A stretch of 64,000 nucleotides of DNA from Scylla paramamosain (lineage: Eukaryota; Arthropoda; Malacostraca; Decapoda; Portunidae). The notes below the pieces were generated by a model. That model worked only from the letters and a program-made list of their open reading frames with translations, made no database searches and was not told the origin of the DNA. The translations under genes and the position numbers were made by a program. Shown piece by piece: positions 1 through 17,053 of this stretch; position 1 is the first letter of the stretch, and each line of letters opens with the position of its first letter. The DNA is taken from positions 20,846,997 through 20,910,996 of the forward strand of contig NC_087156.1 of NCBI RefSeq assembly GCF_035594125.1, given 5' to 3'.

Positions 1-9
1 CTTTTTCTC

Positions 10-2198
<2,189 letters not shown>

Positions 2199-2340
2199 GC
2201 AAATGTATGACAGTCCTCAGTGAATTGTTATATATTTGTCAAGGCATTCGCTTGTCACTGACCTACTTGTACTTGTGTTTGGTGCAGGAACATAAAACTT
2301 TATTTTACCTGTCCATCAAATGTGAAACTTATTTTGGGAG

Positions 2341-2861
<521 letters not shown>

Positions 2862-3283
2862 GCAAAACACTTATACTGTTTTAAGACCGAAACAGGAAGG
2901 CAGGCAACAGATAACCTCCTGAGTGTTGGTTTATCTTGAGGCAGGTGCCGCCAGTATGTGTTCCCGTCCCGTGTGTGTATGTGGGCAGCTGAGACTTTAA
3001 GAGTAAGAGAGCTGGGGGCAGGCAGCAGCAGGGGTGATGAGGGACACTGGCGGTAACCTGCTCCACCAGACATAGGCACAATGATAACCTTATATTTACC
3101 ATCTTAGAGAGCAAGGCATTGAGTGTGCTGACAGAAAACAGATTCTTACAGCTTCCCTACAGGAATCTTGCTCGCCTTGGGAAAGTCATTAGTAAGTTGA
3201 GTTGGTTGTGATTGAAGCGTGAGGGTATCATGTGAACAGACCAATCCTGCGGCGCCTGGTGTGTGGTAGTAGACGGCACGGGG

Positions 3284-3720
3284 CGCTGCTCTCACACTCC
3301 TGCTCTCACTCTCTTGCTCCCACACTCTATCTCTCACATCCTAACGTTACGAGTACACACTCTACCTCACTCAAACTTTCACACTCTATGGGTCGTATTC
3401 GATAAAGCTTCGCTCTCTCTCACCACGACTATTTTCAAAGACCATAAAGATGATTAGCCTTGTTTTCAAATGTGTTTCTCCTGTTAATAATGTAGAAATT
3501 GTGTTTATCTGTCAGTAGAACCATGAAAATATCCCCCCCAAAAAAACTCTGTAAGATTAACTGGAGTTTTGAATGGTGGAGGTTCGGCGCAGAAGTGTTT
3601 CAGAATATGGTCCTCTCTCACACATCCTAGCGTTATACCCTCCACTTCACTCAAACTCTCACGCTCTATCTCTCATATCCTAACGTTACACCCTCTACCT
3701 CACTCAGACTCTTCCTCTCT
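3284..3720 (+). repeat. Short minisatellite split by an inserted element
   Basis: A unit of roughly 55-60 bases containing ATCCTAACGTTAC, CTCTACCTCACTCA and CTCACACTCTATCTCTCA recurs before 3,389 and again after 3,614. The intervening 220 bases are a separate inverted-repeat element. Closing the gap would restore the unit (CACTCTAT then CTCTCAC). Confidence 0.7.
3390..3612 (+). mobile_element. MITE-like element, family B, copy 1
   Basis: The left end GGGTCGTATTCGATAAAGC and the reverse complement of the right end (GGACCATATTCTGAAACACT) are imperfect terminal inverted repeats. The body aligns by eye along its whole length with the reverse complement of 19,213-19,460, for example CACGACTATTTTCAAAG, GATGATTAGCC and GGCGCAGAAGTGTTTCAG. 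It has no coding capacity and is about 220 bases, as expected for a non-autonomous DNA transposon. The superfamily is not assignable here. Confidence 0.7.
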
Positions 3721-3850
3721 TTCATTCTCTCACCCCCTTACACACAGGCATCCCAGCGTCCCGCCTTATCTATTGCAGCCTACTGATTGTAAGCCTCATC
3801 GTGCCATCACACGTAAGGAAGTGCCCTCTTCAAACACACCAAATGATGCT

Positions 3851-4057
3851 CTCCTCCTCCTCCTCCTCCTCCTCCTCCTCCTCCTCCTCCTCCTCCTCCT
3901 CCTCCTCCTCCTCCTCCTCCTGATTGTTGATGTTGTTTTGTTGTTGTTACTTTTCTTCTTCAGTAGTAAAAGTAGTAGTGGCAGCAGTAGCAGTACCAGC
4001 AGCTAGCATTTTCATCCCTGGGTGGCTTGGATTGAGGTGGGAAGGACAGGACAGAAG

Positions 4058-4129
<72 letters not shown>
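3851..4129. repeat. (CTC)n and (GA)n microsatellites
   Basis: (CTC)n spans 3,850-3,921; TTG/TAG-rich trinucleotide sequence follows to about 4,000; (GA)n spans 4,060-4,129. Confidence 0.95.
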
Positions 4130-4131
<2 letters not shown>

Positions 4132-7100
4132 AGGGTCCGCGCAGATACTCGACACTTACTTCACTCTCCTGATACTGCGGCACCAAAGCACCATATGTGG
4201 CCCTGTTGCTGTCACTCGCTGTCTCACTCACTTCGGCGGCTTCGTGGGCTGGGAGGCGAAGGGACAGCGGTTAGGGATTAGCGGCGCCCCTTGAAGCAAA
4301 CACATTGGAGGGGCGTGGGCGTTCAGGTCATGAGGTCTATTTTTTCGCATAGCGGAATGTGTGCTTGATTTATCTACTTTATTACCCCGCGTTGAAATGT
4401 GATTCCGGATGTAGCGACTGGAAATAACGAAGCAATAAATACACGGGAAATTCCTTTAGTCCGCCCAGGGATGAGTGAGTGGATGATTGAAGAGCGGGAG
4501 TGAGCGTGGCTACGAGGAGGTGGTGGTGGTTGCTGTGGAGGCAGGATGAATGTAGGCTGTGACCAAATGAGTGAAGAAGGTTGAGGTGTGGAAAGCTGCG
4601 CTGGAGATGGAGGTGTAGGCGGCGTGAGTGGAGTGAGCAGGGTGAGCAGGGGCGGGCGGGGCGGCTATTAATATGGTTGAGTGGTTAGGGTGAGGGAAAA
4701 GGGGAGAGGGGAGGCAACTTTCTTCAGGCGTAGGGATGTGCCGGGCGGGTGGAGGGTTGTGTTTTACCGTCTTTGTTTTCGGGGACGCGTGCCACACCTG
4801 CCAGCGTCTCCCGCCACACCTGAAGGCGGCGGCAGCCTTCCTGTCTGCACTGAGAGAAGTGCGAGCAGTCAAGCACTCCACTGGAGTTCACTTGCCTCCT
4901 CTGCAGCTTACGCCCTTGGCTGGGGACTGCGTACGCCCTCCTTCAGCACAGATAAGCCCCTGACGGTCCTAGTGGTGGCGGAGGAGGTAGATATGAGCTA
5001 AGTGCTAGATCTGGGGCGGGGCGAGTCGTTGAGTTATGACGCGGGGAGGCAAAGAAGGGGAGGAGAGGGAAGGGACTCATGTGTGTGTGGGTTTTGAGGC
5101 TGGCCACACCGGGCCCTGGACCTGCATGGCCAAAAGAAGCCTCGGCGCCAGATAAGCAAGACTTTGAGGGCCAAAGTAGGTGCAGAGCTTGAGTGTTTGA
5201 AGGGGAGGAAGAGAAGGATGACGAGGAGGAGGGGCAAGAAGAGAAGGAGGAGGAGGAGGAGGAGGAGGAGGAGGTTAGGGTTCTTAAGAGGGTGGCCGGT
5301 CAGTGACTGCTCCCCTTTCGCACATTCCTCGGCCTTGGTATTATATTTTTATGTGCCAGTGATCAGCAGGGCATCAGTCACCAGACACGTGCCCTCAGGG
5401 TGTGGGTGACTTGCACGGCTCGGGAGCAGAGGATGGAGGGAGGCTAGGTCGGGGTCACGCTGCTGAGGGCCACGTGCCTGTCCTCTTACCTCTCTCCCTC
5501 CTCAGGTTTCCATGCTAAGGGTTGTTGATTCTTACGGCGGAGTGGCCCGCGCCGGTAGTATCACTTGGCGGTTGACCATTGTCTGCTTCGTGGTGGTGAT
5601 TCTCGTGGCGGTAACCATAACACAGGCACGGGGACAATAGGAAAACTACTGACAAGGGAGGCACTGTGAGGCAGCGAGCCAGGCACCCAGGCACCGTGCA
5701 GGCAGAGGTACCGCTGACCCTGACGCCCATTGAGTGGTGGGTACGCCTCACCACCTCACCCTCGGCTGGGCTGGCGGGCCTCACGACAGGTATCCATTGA
5801 GACATGTGCCCGGATGCTGCTGGACCTGCTGAGGGAGGAGCGAGGACCTGGCTGATGGAGGGCTCGGCGGGGAACAGCCTACATGTTGACCTTGGCTTGG
5901 GATTCACCCGGATTTCTGTGTAATTTGATACCGAAGCAGTTCTGACTACGGATGCCACATGCGGGATTTACTACAGCCGTCCCCATCCCCTCCCCGTCCC
6001 CTCGCCTCGCCGCCTGGTGCCGTGTTGTGATGTGTCGTGTGTCATGCGAGTGTGTACCCCGCGTCCCCGCCACACGATGCGCCGTGCTGATGAGTTTAAG
6101 AGCCTTTTTGATGCACCGATTCAGAAAGTCATAAAAATTTTTGCCTCATCGTTGTGAAATATGTGACGGGTGAGAGCGGTGAGCGAAGAAGGAAGGGAGG
6201 GGTGAGTGAGGGAGAGAGGGAGGGAGGGTGGGAGAGAGGAGGGAAAGATTTTTAACGTCTTTTCCATCGTGTTTCTTCCTGAGGGGCCTCGACTCTCCCC
6301 GTCCTCGCCTGCTGCCACTCGCTTGTGACAGACTTGAAGGGCGCGGTATTGTGTGCGACTGTCTGTGATCGTCATGACCGTGTGGGCGAGTGGAGTGAGA
6401 CGCTTCAATGTGGGCGGCAAAGAACATTTTGTCTCATGAATGCCATCCTCGCCTCCCGCCCGGAATGCCTCGCGGGTCACATCCTCGTCTTGTGCTCAGC
6501 TGATGCAAGTTTTCCTTGTAATATATCTTGAACAATTTCTCAATGACTCTTTGTCAGTGCTTGTCATTTCCTTCTCCGTCAGAAGTTGGAGCTCGTAACC
6601 GTGTCATTTAGAGTGGAGGAATCACCAAGGATATGTTTAAATTGGTGTGTTTGATGGTGTAGTGGTGCAGGGCAGGACGGTGCGAGTGGTGGGTTGGGGT
6701 GGGGCGGGACGTGTGGATGATGGGGCGTCAGGCTTTAGGTGGGGAATCGGGACACGTGATCTGCAAGTAAGCAAATACTTCTATCATGGTGAAAGCTGAC
6801 AACGACATGATGAACAGCCCAGCTCTGTAAATACCAATAAGGGAAAATGAATGGCACTAATTGCATCCCGCAGTTCCCCTTCCTTTGGTCCCGAGAGACG
6901 GACACGGCGCTGCCTCGCCGCCGCCTCGCCGCCGCCTCGCCTCGCTTCTCGCTGTCCCGCCTCGAAAATTTAACACTTTAGTTTCTTCTTCCTATTGAAT
7001 GTCACAATAAAAACTTTTACTAACATCACTAATTCATTGTACTAATTAAAATAGTATTAGTTCCCTCATCTCCCGGCGTTAAATTTAATAGGTAAATCTT

Positions 7101-7500
7101 GCCTCGAAAGTGTTTATGAAAGGGGAAGTTGTGTCGTAAAAATACACTCGTAAAGAAATTTAGGAAGGGGGAGGAGAGGAAATGTGAGGAATGCGAGAGC
7201 CCCGTGGGTTTGAGGCGGGTCCCAGACGAGCGTCCCTGGGAGGGGTGACAGGGAAAGGTGAGGCTTGCCCAGGCAGTGACAGCTGCCACCGCACCCTTCA
7301 CTGACGGACGGATGTGCCGGCAGGCCTGCCAATAACAGCTCCGGCAGCAAAACTCGACGGGGAGCCAAAGGAGGACATTATTGGTGTAGTGAGACTGCCT
7401 GTGTGTCGGGGCGCTGCGAGGGGAGAGGCTGGAGGCTGGCGCACCATCGCTGGCCCCGCCCTCGTGCAGCTGTGAGGGACCTCGCCTCCCTACAGGTGAT
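4130..7500. other. Unique non-coding stretch upstream of exon A
   Basis: GC-moderate to GC-rich unique DNA with CpGs and one (GGA)n run at 5,214-5,275. A CCGCCTCG repeat occurs near 6,905-6,950. Reading frames present are short and without family resemblance or coherent splice sites. I see no gene; part may be promoter or enhancer DNA. Confidence 0.6.
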
Positions 7501-7506
7501 CGCTAA

Positions 7507-7512
7507 TATAAA
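7507..7512 (+). promoter_or_regulatory. TATA box upstream of first exon A
   Basis: TATAAA within the context CTAATATAAAGGCGCGG, in GC-rich DNA. A start about 30 bases downstream would fall near 7,538, giving a 5' leader of roughly 350 bases before the ATG at 7,885. That leader would contain two short upstream reading frames, starting at ATGs near 7,680 and 7,780. The motif is seen; its use as a promoter is inferred. Confidence 0.4.
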
Positions 7513-7884
7513 GGCGCGGGCGTCATAATGAAACTTATTTTTGGAAAGGTGGGTGGCAAGGGCGGTTTTGTGGGCGTGGTGCGGATTTCTTGCCTTATTT
7601 CAGTTGCTGAGTACAGTTGCAGTGAGGGGTGCGGCGAGGGTGAGTGAGTGGTGGGCTGGTGGGCTGGTGGGAGGCAGTGATGGAGCCTGGCTGCCCCGCG
7701 GCTCCTCCCCTCGGGCACCAGTCAGTCCCGGGGTAACGAGTGCACCGCGCGCCGTGCCGCCGCCTCCTGACTCTAGTGATGGTGATATTTCAGATATTTG
7801 TATTTAAGAAGTAATAACGACGCCGCCCATGTTGTGAGGGCACCCGGCCCGGCAGGGGAGACGGGCGAACAGAGGCGAGGCAGT

Positions 7885-9634
7885 ATGCATGACCACATCC
7901 TTGGGGTGGGTCAGCCTCACGGGACGCCCCCTCAGTCCCCTCGCCAGGAACGCACTGAAGGGGACGTGACGCGCAGCGATTCCTATTGCCTGGCAAGGGG
8001 AGGCAAGGTGGTGTCATCGCGCCCTTGGGCCGCCAACGGAATCCGCGCACTCAACATGCGTGCCGCGGAGAGAGGAAAGAATGTGACGGATGGCCAGCAC
8101 CCTCCGTCACTCGCCTCAGAGATGTCTTCGTCAGACTCGGAAAGTGACTCTGGCTCTGGTGATTCGGAGGAAACTTCCGAAGATGAATACGAGACGAGTA
8201 GTGGGAGACCCGTTCAGGGCCGCTCCCCCTGCACCATTCCTGAAGAGGAGGATGATGCTCCACACCTTGACACTGCTTGCCCCAGTGAAGGATCTGGACA
8301 GGCCGTTGGGGCTTGTGGCACTAGGGGCAATTCTGTAAGTGACGGCCACCTGCGGCCTGGTTCAGTGAATACCAGGAAACCAAAGATACCAGACGTTGCT
8401 GACCAGGCTGAAATAAATCCTTTAAGAACCTTCGGTAGTGATTGTGATCCTGGTGAAAATATTGAGGAGGAGGTGGAAGAGGAGGAAGAGGAGGAAGAGG
8501 AGGAGGAGGAGGAAGACGAGGAGGAGGACGACGACGACGACGAGGAGGAGGAAGGAGAGGAAGAGGAAGAGGAAGAGGATAGCGAAAGCGAGGAGACGGA
8601 AAGCACAGTGCGGGCTAAACCTGATGGAGCCAGTGCACACACAGAGGTTGAGGGCAGAGCGGCACCTGCACGTGAGGAGGAAGACCACAACGACACGCTG
8701 AGCACGCTGAGTGGAGACCTCAGCTTTGACGACCAAGAGGCGTCCCCACCTCGCGACCTTGAGAAGGCGGGCTGTTCGGTCTCTACACCGGATTCCCGCA
8801 GGCCGCCGAGCCCCGCCAGCTTCTCAGGTGCGGCTTCCCTTGCCGCTGGGCATGACGGGCACCCCGGTGTTGAAGAGCGTGTGGGAGGAAGAGTGGCTCC
8901 AGACGGCGAACGCAGCACTCCGCAGCGGGAAGGCGTGCGTGCCGGAGTGTTCTGTATAAGTGGCTACCCAAGACCAAACCAGAGAAATGTCCACACTGTC
9001 AATGAAGCCTCTCACCCCGGGCATCGCCCCGACTCGAGCCCCTCCCACCACGACTCGTCTATTTTAGACATTAAGGAAGCAGAGGACGCAGAGCGAGGGG
9101 TGGAACACTACAGGGGAGCAATGGAGTCCATGCTCGCAGATTATAGCTGGGACAACCTCTCTTCTGCGTCAGACCATGATGGCAGCCTCCAGCGCTCGTC
9201 CTTCTCCAAGACACACTCCGATGCTCGCACTTACGGAACGCCGCCACGAGAAGCTTGGCTTCCTCCCTCACGCAAGGCAACACCACCCACGTCGAGAAGC
9301 ATCGACTCCAGCCGGCGGTCATCGGGCGGCCACTACCAGAACGTGGAGAGCTCGGGTCAGCCCAGGCACCGAGGCAGCCCAAGCTCTGCCACCGCAGACT
9401 ACGCGCGAGGGACCAGCCCTGCCTTGGGGTTCAGCGCGGCGCCACCCCATGATCCCTCTCAAATGTCCATCAGCGAACAGCACCGTGCACTACATGACCA
9501 ACACATGAGGTCTGAGGCGCGCCGGCGGTACAGTTCATCGCCGCAGCCACAGCCTCGACATAGAGCCCAGCAGGACAGTAGGCGACCTCACAGCAGCGCC
9601 TACGACGATGTCAGCAGCACCGCCAGCGGCACAA
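7885..9634 (+). CDS. Liprin-beta, alternative first coding exon A (acidic N-terminus)
   Basis: An open frame runs from 7,786 to a stop at 9,649 with no interruption. In-frame ATGs occur at 7,885, 8,056 and 8,122; 7,885 is chosen because it is the first and has A at -3. The 583-codon product is Ser-rich and low in predicted fold: a Ser/Asp/Glu cluster near residues 80-100, an almost pure Glu/Asp run encoded at about 8,461-8,600 with mixed GAG, GAA, GAC and GAT codons, then Ser/His/Arg-rich sequence including the motif DYSWDNLSSASDHDGS. The proposed donor at 9,635 (ACAA/GTAATG) is weak but leaves phase 1, which matches the shared exon at 43,525. Assignment to liprin-beta rests on this phase match and on position, not on a recognised domain. 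It could instead be an independent single-exon gene ending at 9,651. A stronger donor-like site at 8,336 (TCT/GTAAGT) is in the wrong phase. Confidence 0.55.
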
Positions 9635-9971
9635 GTAATGCACATATCTAAGTTATCGTTATAAGGCTTTAGTGTGCTCGTTAGCCTGTCAGGAGGTGGT
9701 TAGCGCCTCATAGCCTTGGCAGGACCACCTGCTTGTCACATAAAGCTCCTAGCATACCATGTAATAGAGGTACTTTATAGGCTACAGGGTAGTTTTACGA
9801 GGTTGGATAATCTGTACTAAATGCTAAATGGTTATTGGCACACACCTGACAGTTGCGCGCACCTGGCACACGGGAGGAAGTCAGCGCCGCGTGGAAATAG
9901 TTGTGTGCGTGACGCGTGAGTGGATATCCGTAGTCAAACAAAACTGCAAACAACGGTGTTCTGAAACTATT

Positions 9972-9972
<1 letters not shown>

Positions 9973-10034
<62 letters not shown>

Positions 10035-10104
10035 GGTGGCTCATGGAATTTCTACTACCTACGTATGAACTCTTGCTTCTGCTGTTCTACTATTACTACT
10101 ACTA

Positions 10105-10141
<37 letters not shown>

Positions 10142-10157
10142 ACCGTGTATATATTAC

Positions 10158-10240
<83 letters not shown>

Positions 10241-10309
10241 TGCATGCGCGCCCGCGATCGCGCCCTTAAGGGGTTGGCGTTGCTGTGAAATCCATTCCGG
10301 TCCTAACCC

Positions 10310-10358
<49 letters not shown>
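9973..10358. repeat. (GA)n, (TAC)n, (GT)n and (CA)n microsatellites
   Basis: (GA)n 9,973-10,033; (CTA)n 10,092-10,141; (GT)n 10,160-10,238; (CA)n 10,311-10,358. The (GT)n and (CA)n runs form an inverted pair about 75 bases apart, with CGCGCCCGCGATCGCGCCC between them. Confidence 0.95.
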
Positions 10359-10360
<2 letters not shown>

Positions 10361-11057
10361 CCTGCAGCGGCTCACACGAGGACATTGGCTGCTGGGGAGG
10401 GGGAGGGGACTGGCGGCGGGCGGGAGGGAACGTCGGGTCGTTAATAGTAGTAGTGGCGGTTCATCCTATTGATACGCGACGGGTCCAGCACTTCAGATGA
10501 CAGACGCGACCCTGGCCGCTCTTGGTGGGAAGGAGGGAGGGGGCGCAGCGTGAAGACATCCATAGCTGTGAGATTCCTGTTCCGGGGGAGGTATCGTTAA
10601 CCCTGTCGTGGTGATCCGGAAATGGTTTCAGGGGTGGAGGGAGCGCGCGAGTAAATCCCCGGTCTGGTGTGAGAATGCGAGGAGTGTGCGCGGGCCGGGC
10701 GGGGCGCGAGGCAGTGCCGCGTCGGGGCCAGTGCCAGGCGGGCCAGCCGGGTGTCGCGCTCCTTCCGTGCCGCGCTGTGAGGTGCTCCACGGACTCTGCT
10801 TCTACGACACACTTCACTTGCACACTAACGAACCAGCCGTGATGAGCACCTTGTGACCCACACCCCAGGATAGCCGTGCCGGGCCTGGCGAGCAGGGCGG
10901 TCGGCGAGGAGAGGTGGCGGTGCAGTAGCCAAATGACAGGAGCTGCGGGACGGTGAGGGGCTCCTGTGGGCGAGTGGCGCGGCGGTGCACGTGCTGAAAT
11001 GTGCTGACTGTGTTGCTTGTTGCTTCCACTACTGATACTGACACTCAAATCCACACC

Positions 11058-11284
<227 letters not shown>

Positions 11285-11605
11285 GAGCAAACAAACAAAG
11301 TGCAGTAGATTGGCCAATTAATTTCCTGCATGCGCAGCAGTACAATTATGTGTCAGCATATGTGTTACTAAGGAGGGGGCGTGACACTACACCACCTTCA
11401 CCATCACCTACCAATAGTTATCGGAAAACAATAGCACGTAAGTTAATTGACAAACACTCCAATCGCGGTAGTTTCCGGCGTACCAAGGAATATTATCGGG
11501 TTGGGGTTCGTTACGGTTCGTCCTATTAGCGGAGGTGTGACGGTGGGGTTACGTGCGGCCCAGGTGAGGAGCGGCGGAGAGCGGCCTTCCCCTGGAGCGG
11601 ACCAT

Positions 11606-11611
11606 TCAGTC
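11606..11611 (+). promoter_or_regulatory. Possible initiator (TCAGTC) for first exon B
   Basis: TCAGTC matches the arthropod initiator consensus and sits in a GC-rich, CpG-containing stretch 60 bases upstream of the ATG at 11,669. A second TCAGTC overlaps the start codon context at 11,663. No TATA box is visible at the right distance, so this would be a TATA-less promoter. Short motifs like this arise by chance. Confidence 0.25.
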
Positions 11612-11668
11612 GCGGCGCGGACGAGCGAGCGCCCTACGCTAGGACTCTAATCCACCGTCGCCTCAGTC

Positions 11669-12005
11669 ATGAATGGTGAGGACACCACGACCGCCGCGGG
11701 CACTGTGCTGTACGCGGAGGAGAACGGAACGGCCAGTGATGACGGGGCCCTCTCCGCCGAGCTGCCCGTGAGTGACCTAGCCTACCCCATCGATCAGGGC
11801 CCCGTTCGTAGTGCGTTTACTCGTACCAGGAGCGCCTTTGCCTTCCCCGGGCGTGTGTGTCACAGTGATGACAGTGAAGTGCGTCGCCTGTACCAGCATG
11901 AGCAAACCGGGGGCTTCAGGAGGATATATCACAGCCTCAGCGACCACGGCCTCTACCCCTACCTCTCTGGCCTCGGCCTGTCCACCGTGCCGTCCAGCGA
12001 GCCAG
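11669..12005 (+). CDS. Liprin-beta, alternative first coding exon B
   Basis: ATG at 11,669 opens 112 codons plus one base, closing at a consensus donor (CCAG/GTGAGG, GT at 12,006). The product starts MNGEDTTTAAG and is mildly acidic, then contains an Arg/Tyr-rich stretch (RRLYQHEQTGGFRRIYHSLS) and a Gly/Leu/Ser/Pro tail; no known domain is recognised. Phase 1 at the donor matches the shared exon at 43,525, so splicing adds Gly and continues into EASVSG. Joined to the thirteen shared exons it gives 1,109 codons without a stop. Upstream DNA is GC-rich and reads as a CpG-type promoter region. Without splicing the frame would stop at 12,046. Confidence 0.6.
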
Positions 12006-12054
12006 GTGAGGCCGACTGCCTCTGCCAGCTCGGCCCTTCACCCTAGTTATCACG

Positions 12055-12980
12055 ACACGCACGCTAGTCTTTCTGCATCTAGTCTCAGCCCAAATCCTAT
12101 TTTTGTCTACAATTTTTTCGTTAGTACCGGATTACACTGATTTATTAGTTCTAGGTCATCCCTCACCCTAGTGCTAGCAGCTCCCGTTACTAGTTTCCCT
12201 TATGATCTTCACCCTGGTGTTGTTTTTCGTCTTTACTAGAGTGAGTGTTGCCCAGTTCACCATACCAATGCCAGTTCAGCCCTTTTACTAGTGCCAGGTC
12301 ATCCTCCCCCCTACTTCAGCGTCAGCCTGTTTTCTTAGTATCAGCACGGTCATTACCTTATAGTGTCAGTTCAACCACTCCTGGTGTCAGTGGTGTTATT
12401 TCTTAGCGTCAGCTCGTCCTTTCTATTCCCCTCTTAGTGTCAGCAGTTAAACTTTCACAATGATAAGCAAATGTTCCCAGTTTCAGCTCGGCCCTCCCCG
12501 TGGCGTCAGTCCTCGCTAGTGTCAGCTGGTCCCAACACTAACCTCAACAGTCATCCCAGTGTCAGGTCGGTTCCTTCCCCTTGTTAGCGTCAGCCTTATC
12601 TTGGCACCACCCGTCATCCTCGCAGTGGCAGCTCAGACCCCTAGCATCATGTAGCCTCCGAGGAATCTCATTTGTAAGTCAGGTCATTACCATGGCGTCA
12701 CTTCCTCCTGGCACGTCGCGTCTGACAGTGACGAGGGATGCTTACCTGTTTATATGAGCGCTTCCGGCCACTCGGAGGAAGAGGAAGAAGAGGAAGGAGG
12801 AGAAGGAGGAGGGTGAATGAAGGCGTGGCTCGGAAGAGTAAAGGTACTGCCAAGAGAGTACAGTCACAAGTGTTACTACTATATTTACCCCTCAGGTTCA
12901 GTGTGACGCATCGTTCTGGTCATCATTTCTCAATCGGGTGTCGACTATTGGCAGCGAGAGTCTCTTAGTGTCAAGCAGCA
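12055..12980 (+). repeat. Degenerate TAGTGTCAGC motif array
   Basis: The motif (T)AGTGTCAG(C/T) and variants (AGCGTCAG, AGTATCAG, AGTTTCAG, GGCGTCAG) recur at least 15 times at irregular spacing of about 20-50 bases, often followed by CTCG or TTCA and by TCCC. This looks like an old, eroded minisatellite lying just inside the intron after exon B. Confidence 0.6.
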
Positions 12981-13227
12981 ACCCTTTCTTCCTCCCTCCC
13001 TGGATACCCTCTCTGTCTCTTTTCTCACGTGAGTGCATGATGCTCTTGGGGTTGTCACTCATCTAGCTGGGCGCACCATCTTGCCTCCCTTTCCTCCCTT
13101 TCCTCCCGTTCCTCTTTCTTCCTTCCGTCTTATAGTTATCTGAGCACCACGTCTCACCCTCTCCTCTCTTCTCACACTAATGACTGGGTTGTGTACGAGC
13201 AGCTTCCTCCTCGCCGTCTTGCATAAT

Positions 13228-15771
<2,544 letters not shown>

Positions 15772-16140
15772 TGGTGGTGGTAGTGTCGCTGGGAGGTGTC
15801 GAGAGAACACTGGTATAAAGATTTTGTTGGTGGCGGTGACCGTACCCGCCCAGCCTCCACCAGCGATGGGGCAACAGGGGAGGGGTGCCGGGCTGAGGGA
15901 GGGCTGAAGGAGGAGCAGGAGCAAGAGGAGAGCCGGAGGAGGGATCCACAAGGGGTCGGTGCTCCCGTCTGGTGCTCGCTGTGACCTTGGCCCACTATTG
16001 ATTCACGTTTCCCCGCTCCTGGCTGCTCCTCATTACTCCCGCTGACCTCCCGCCCATTCATGAGGACGAGGGTGCGGGTGGTGGGACCTGGGGGCAGCTG
16101 AATCACGCTCAGGCCTTCACGGATGCATCTGCCGCAGCGG

Positions 16141-16470
16141 TAAACTTTTTATACTCAGCCACATAATGCTGAGGATAAATATGAACGGAAATGGTTTAGT
16201 ATGAAAAAATGCGTGAAGCAGTAAAGGAATATAGGCGGAATGTTTAGGGTAAGGAAAAGAATTACTTGCAAGAAAGGAAGACATCAGCTGTAAGAATGGT
16301 AGGCGTTTTATACTCAACCACCTAATGCTAAAGGTAAATATGAACCGAAATTCTTTAGCTTGAAAAATGTGAGAAGTAATTAAAGGATATGAGTAAAATG
16401 TTTACGCTAAAGAAAAAAAAAAAAACTTGTTAGAGAGGAAGAGTAACAGCTGATTAATCTTTATAGCCGG
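16141..16470 (+). repeat. Tandem duplication, unit about 160 bases
   Basis: Two diverged direct copies: each begins TTTTATACTCA(G/A)CCAC and shares TAATGCT, GGTTTAG/TTCTTTAG, AAAATGTTTA and ACAGCTG segments. The first runs from about 16,147 and the second from about 16,308. Confidence 0.75.
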
Positions 16471-16547
16471 CTGTAGGAATGGATTTTAGTTAACCGTGGT
16501 GAACGTCGCTTTATACTCGTACATCGCCTCGCTCGGGACAGGAGAGC

Positions 16548-16556
16548 TATATAAAG
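16548..16556 (+). promoter_or_regulatory. Orphan TATA box
   Basis: TATATAAAG is a strong TATA match, followed about 55 bases later by GTGACGTAA, a CRE-like site, in an otherwise GC-rich patch. No open frame or recognisable exon follows before the (CA)n run at 16,662. It could drive a non-coding first exon or be chance. Confidence 0.25.
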
Positions 16557-16661
16557 GAGCAGAATAAGCCGCCGCCTCGTGACACCACCGCCCGCCTTGC
16601 ACTCCCACTGTGACGTAATTAAAACTCGCTCTGAAGACTCCTTACACAGGCAACCATCCGT

Positions 16662-17053
<392 letters not shown>

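Noticed and set aside
5515..5958. 147-codon - strand frame
   Set aside because: No family resemblance and no supporting promoter or splice signals.
7798..7884. Start of exon A at 7,798
   Set aside because: The first codon there is TTG; the first in-frame ATG is at 7,885.
8331..8340. Splice donor TCT/GTAAGT inside exon A
   Set aside because: It is in phase 0, which cannot join the shared exon at 43,525, and strongly coding-like sequence continues for 1.3 kb beyond it.
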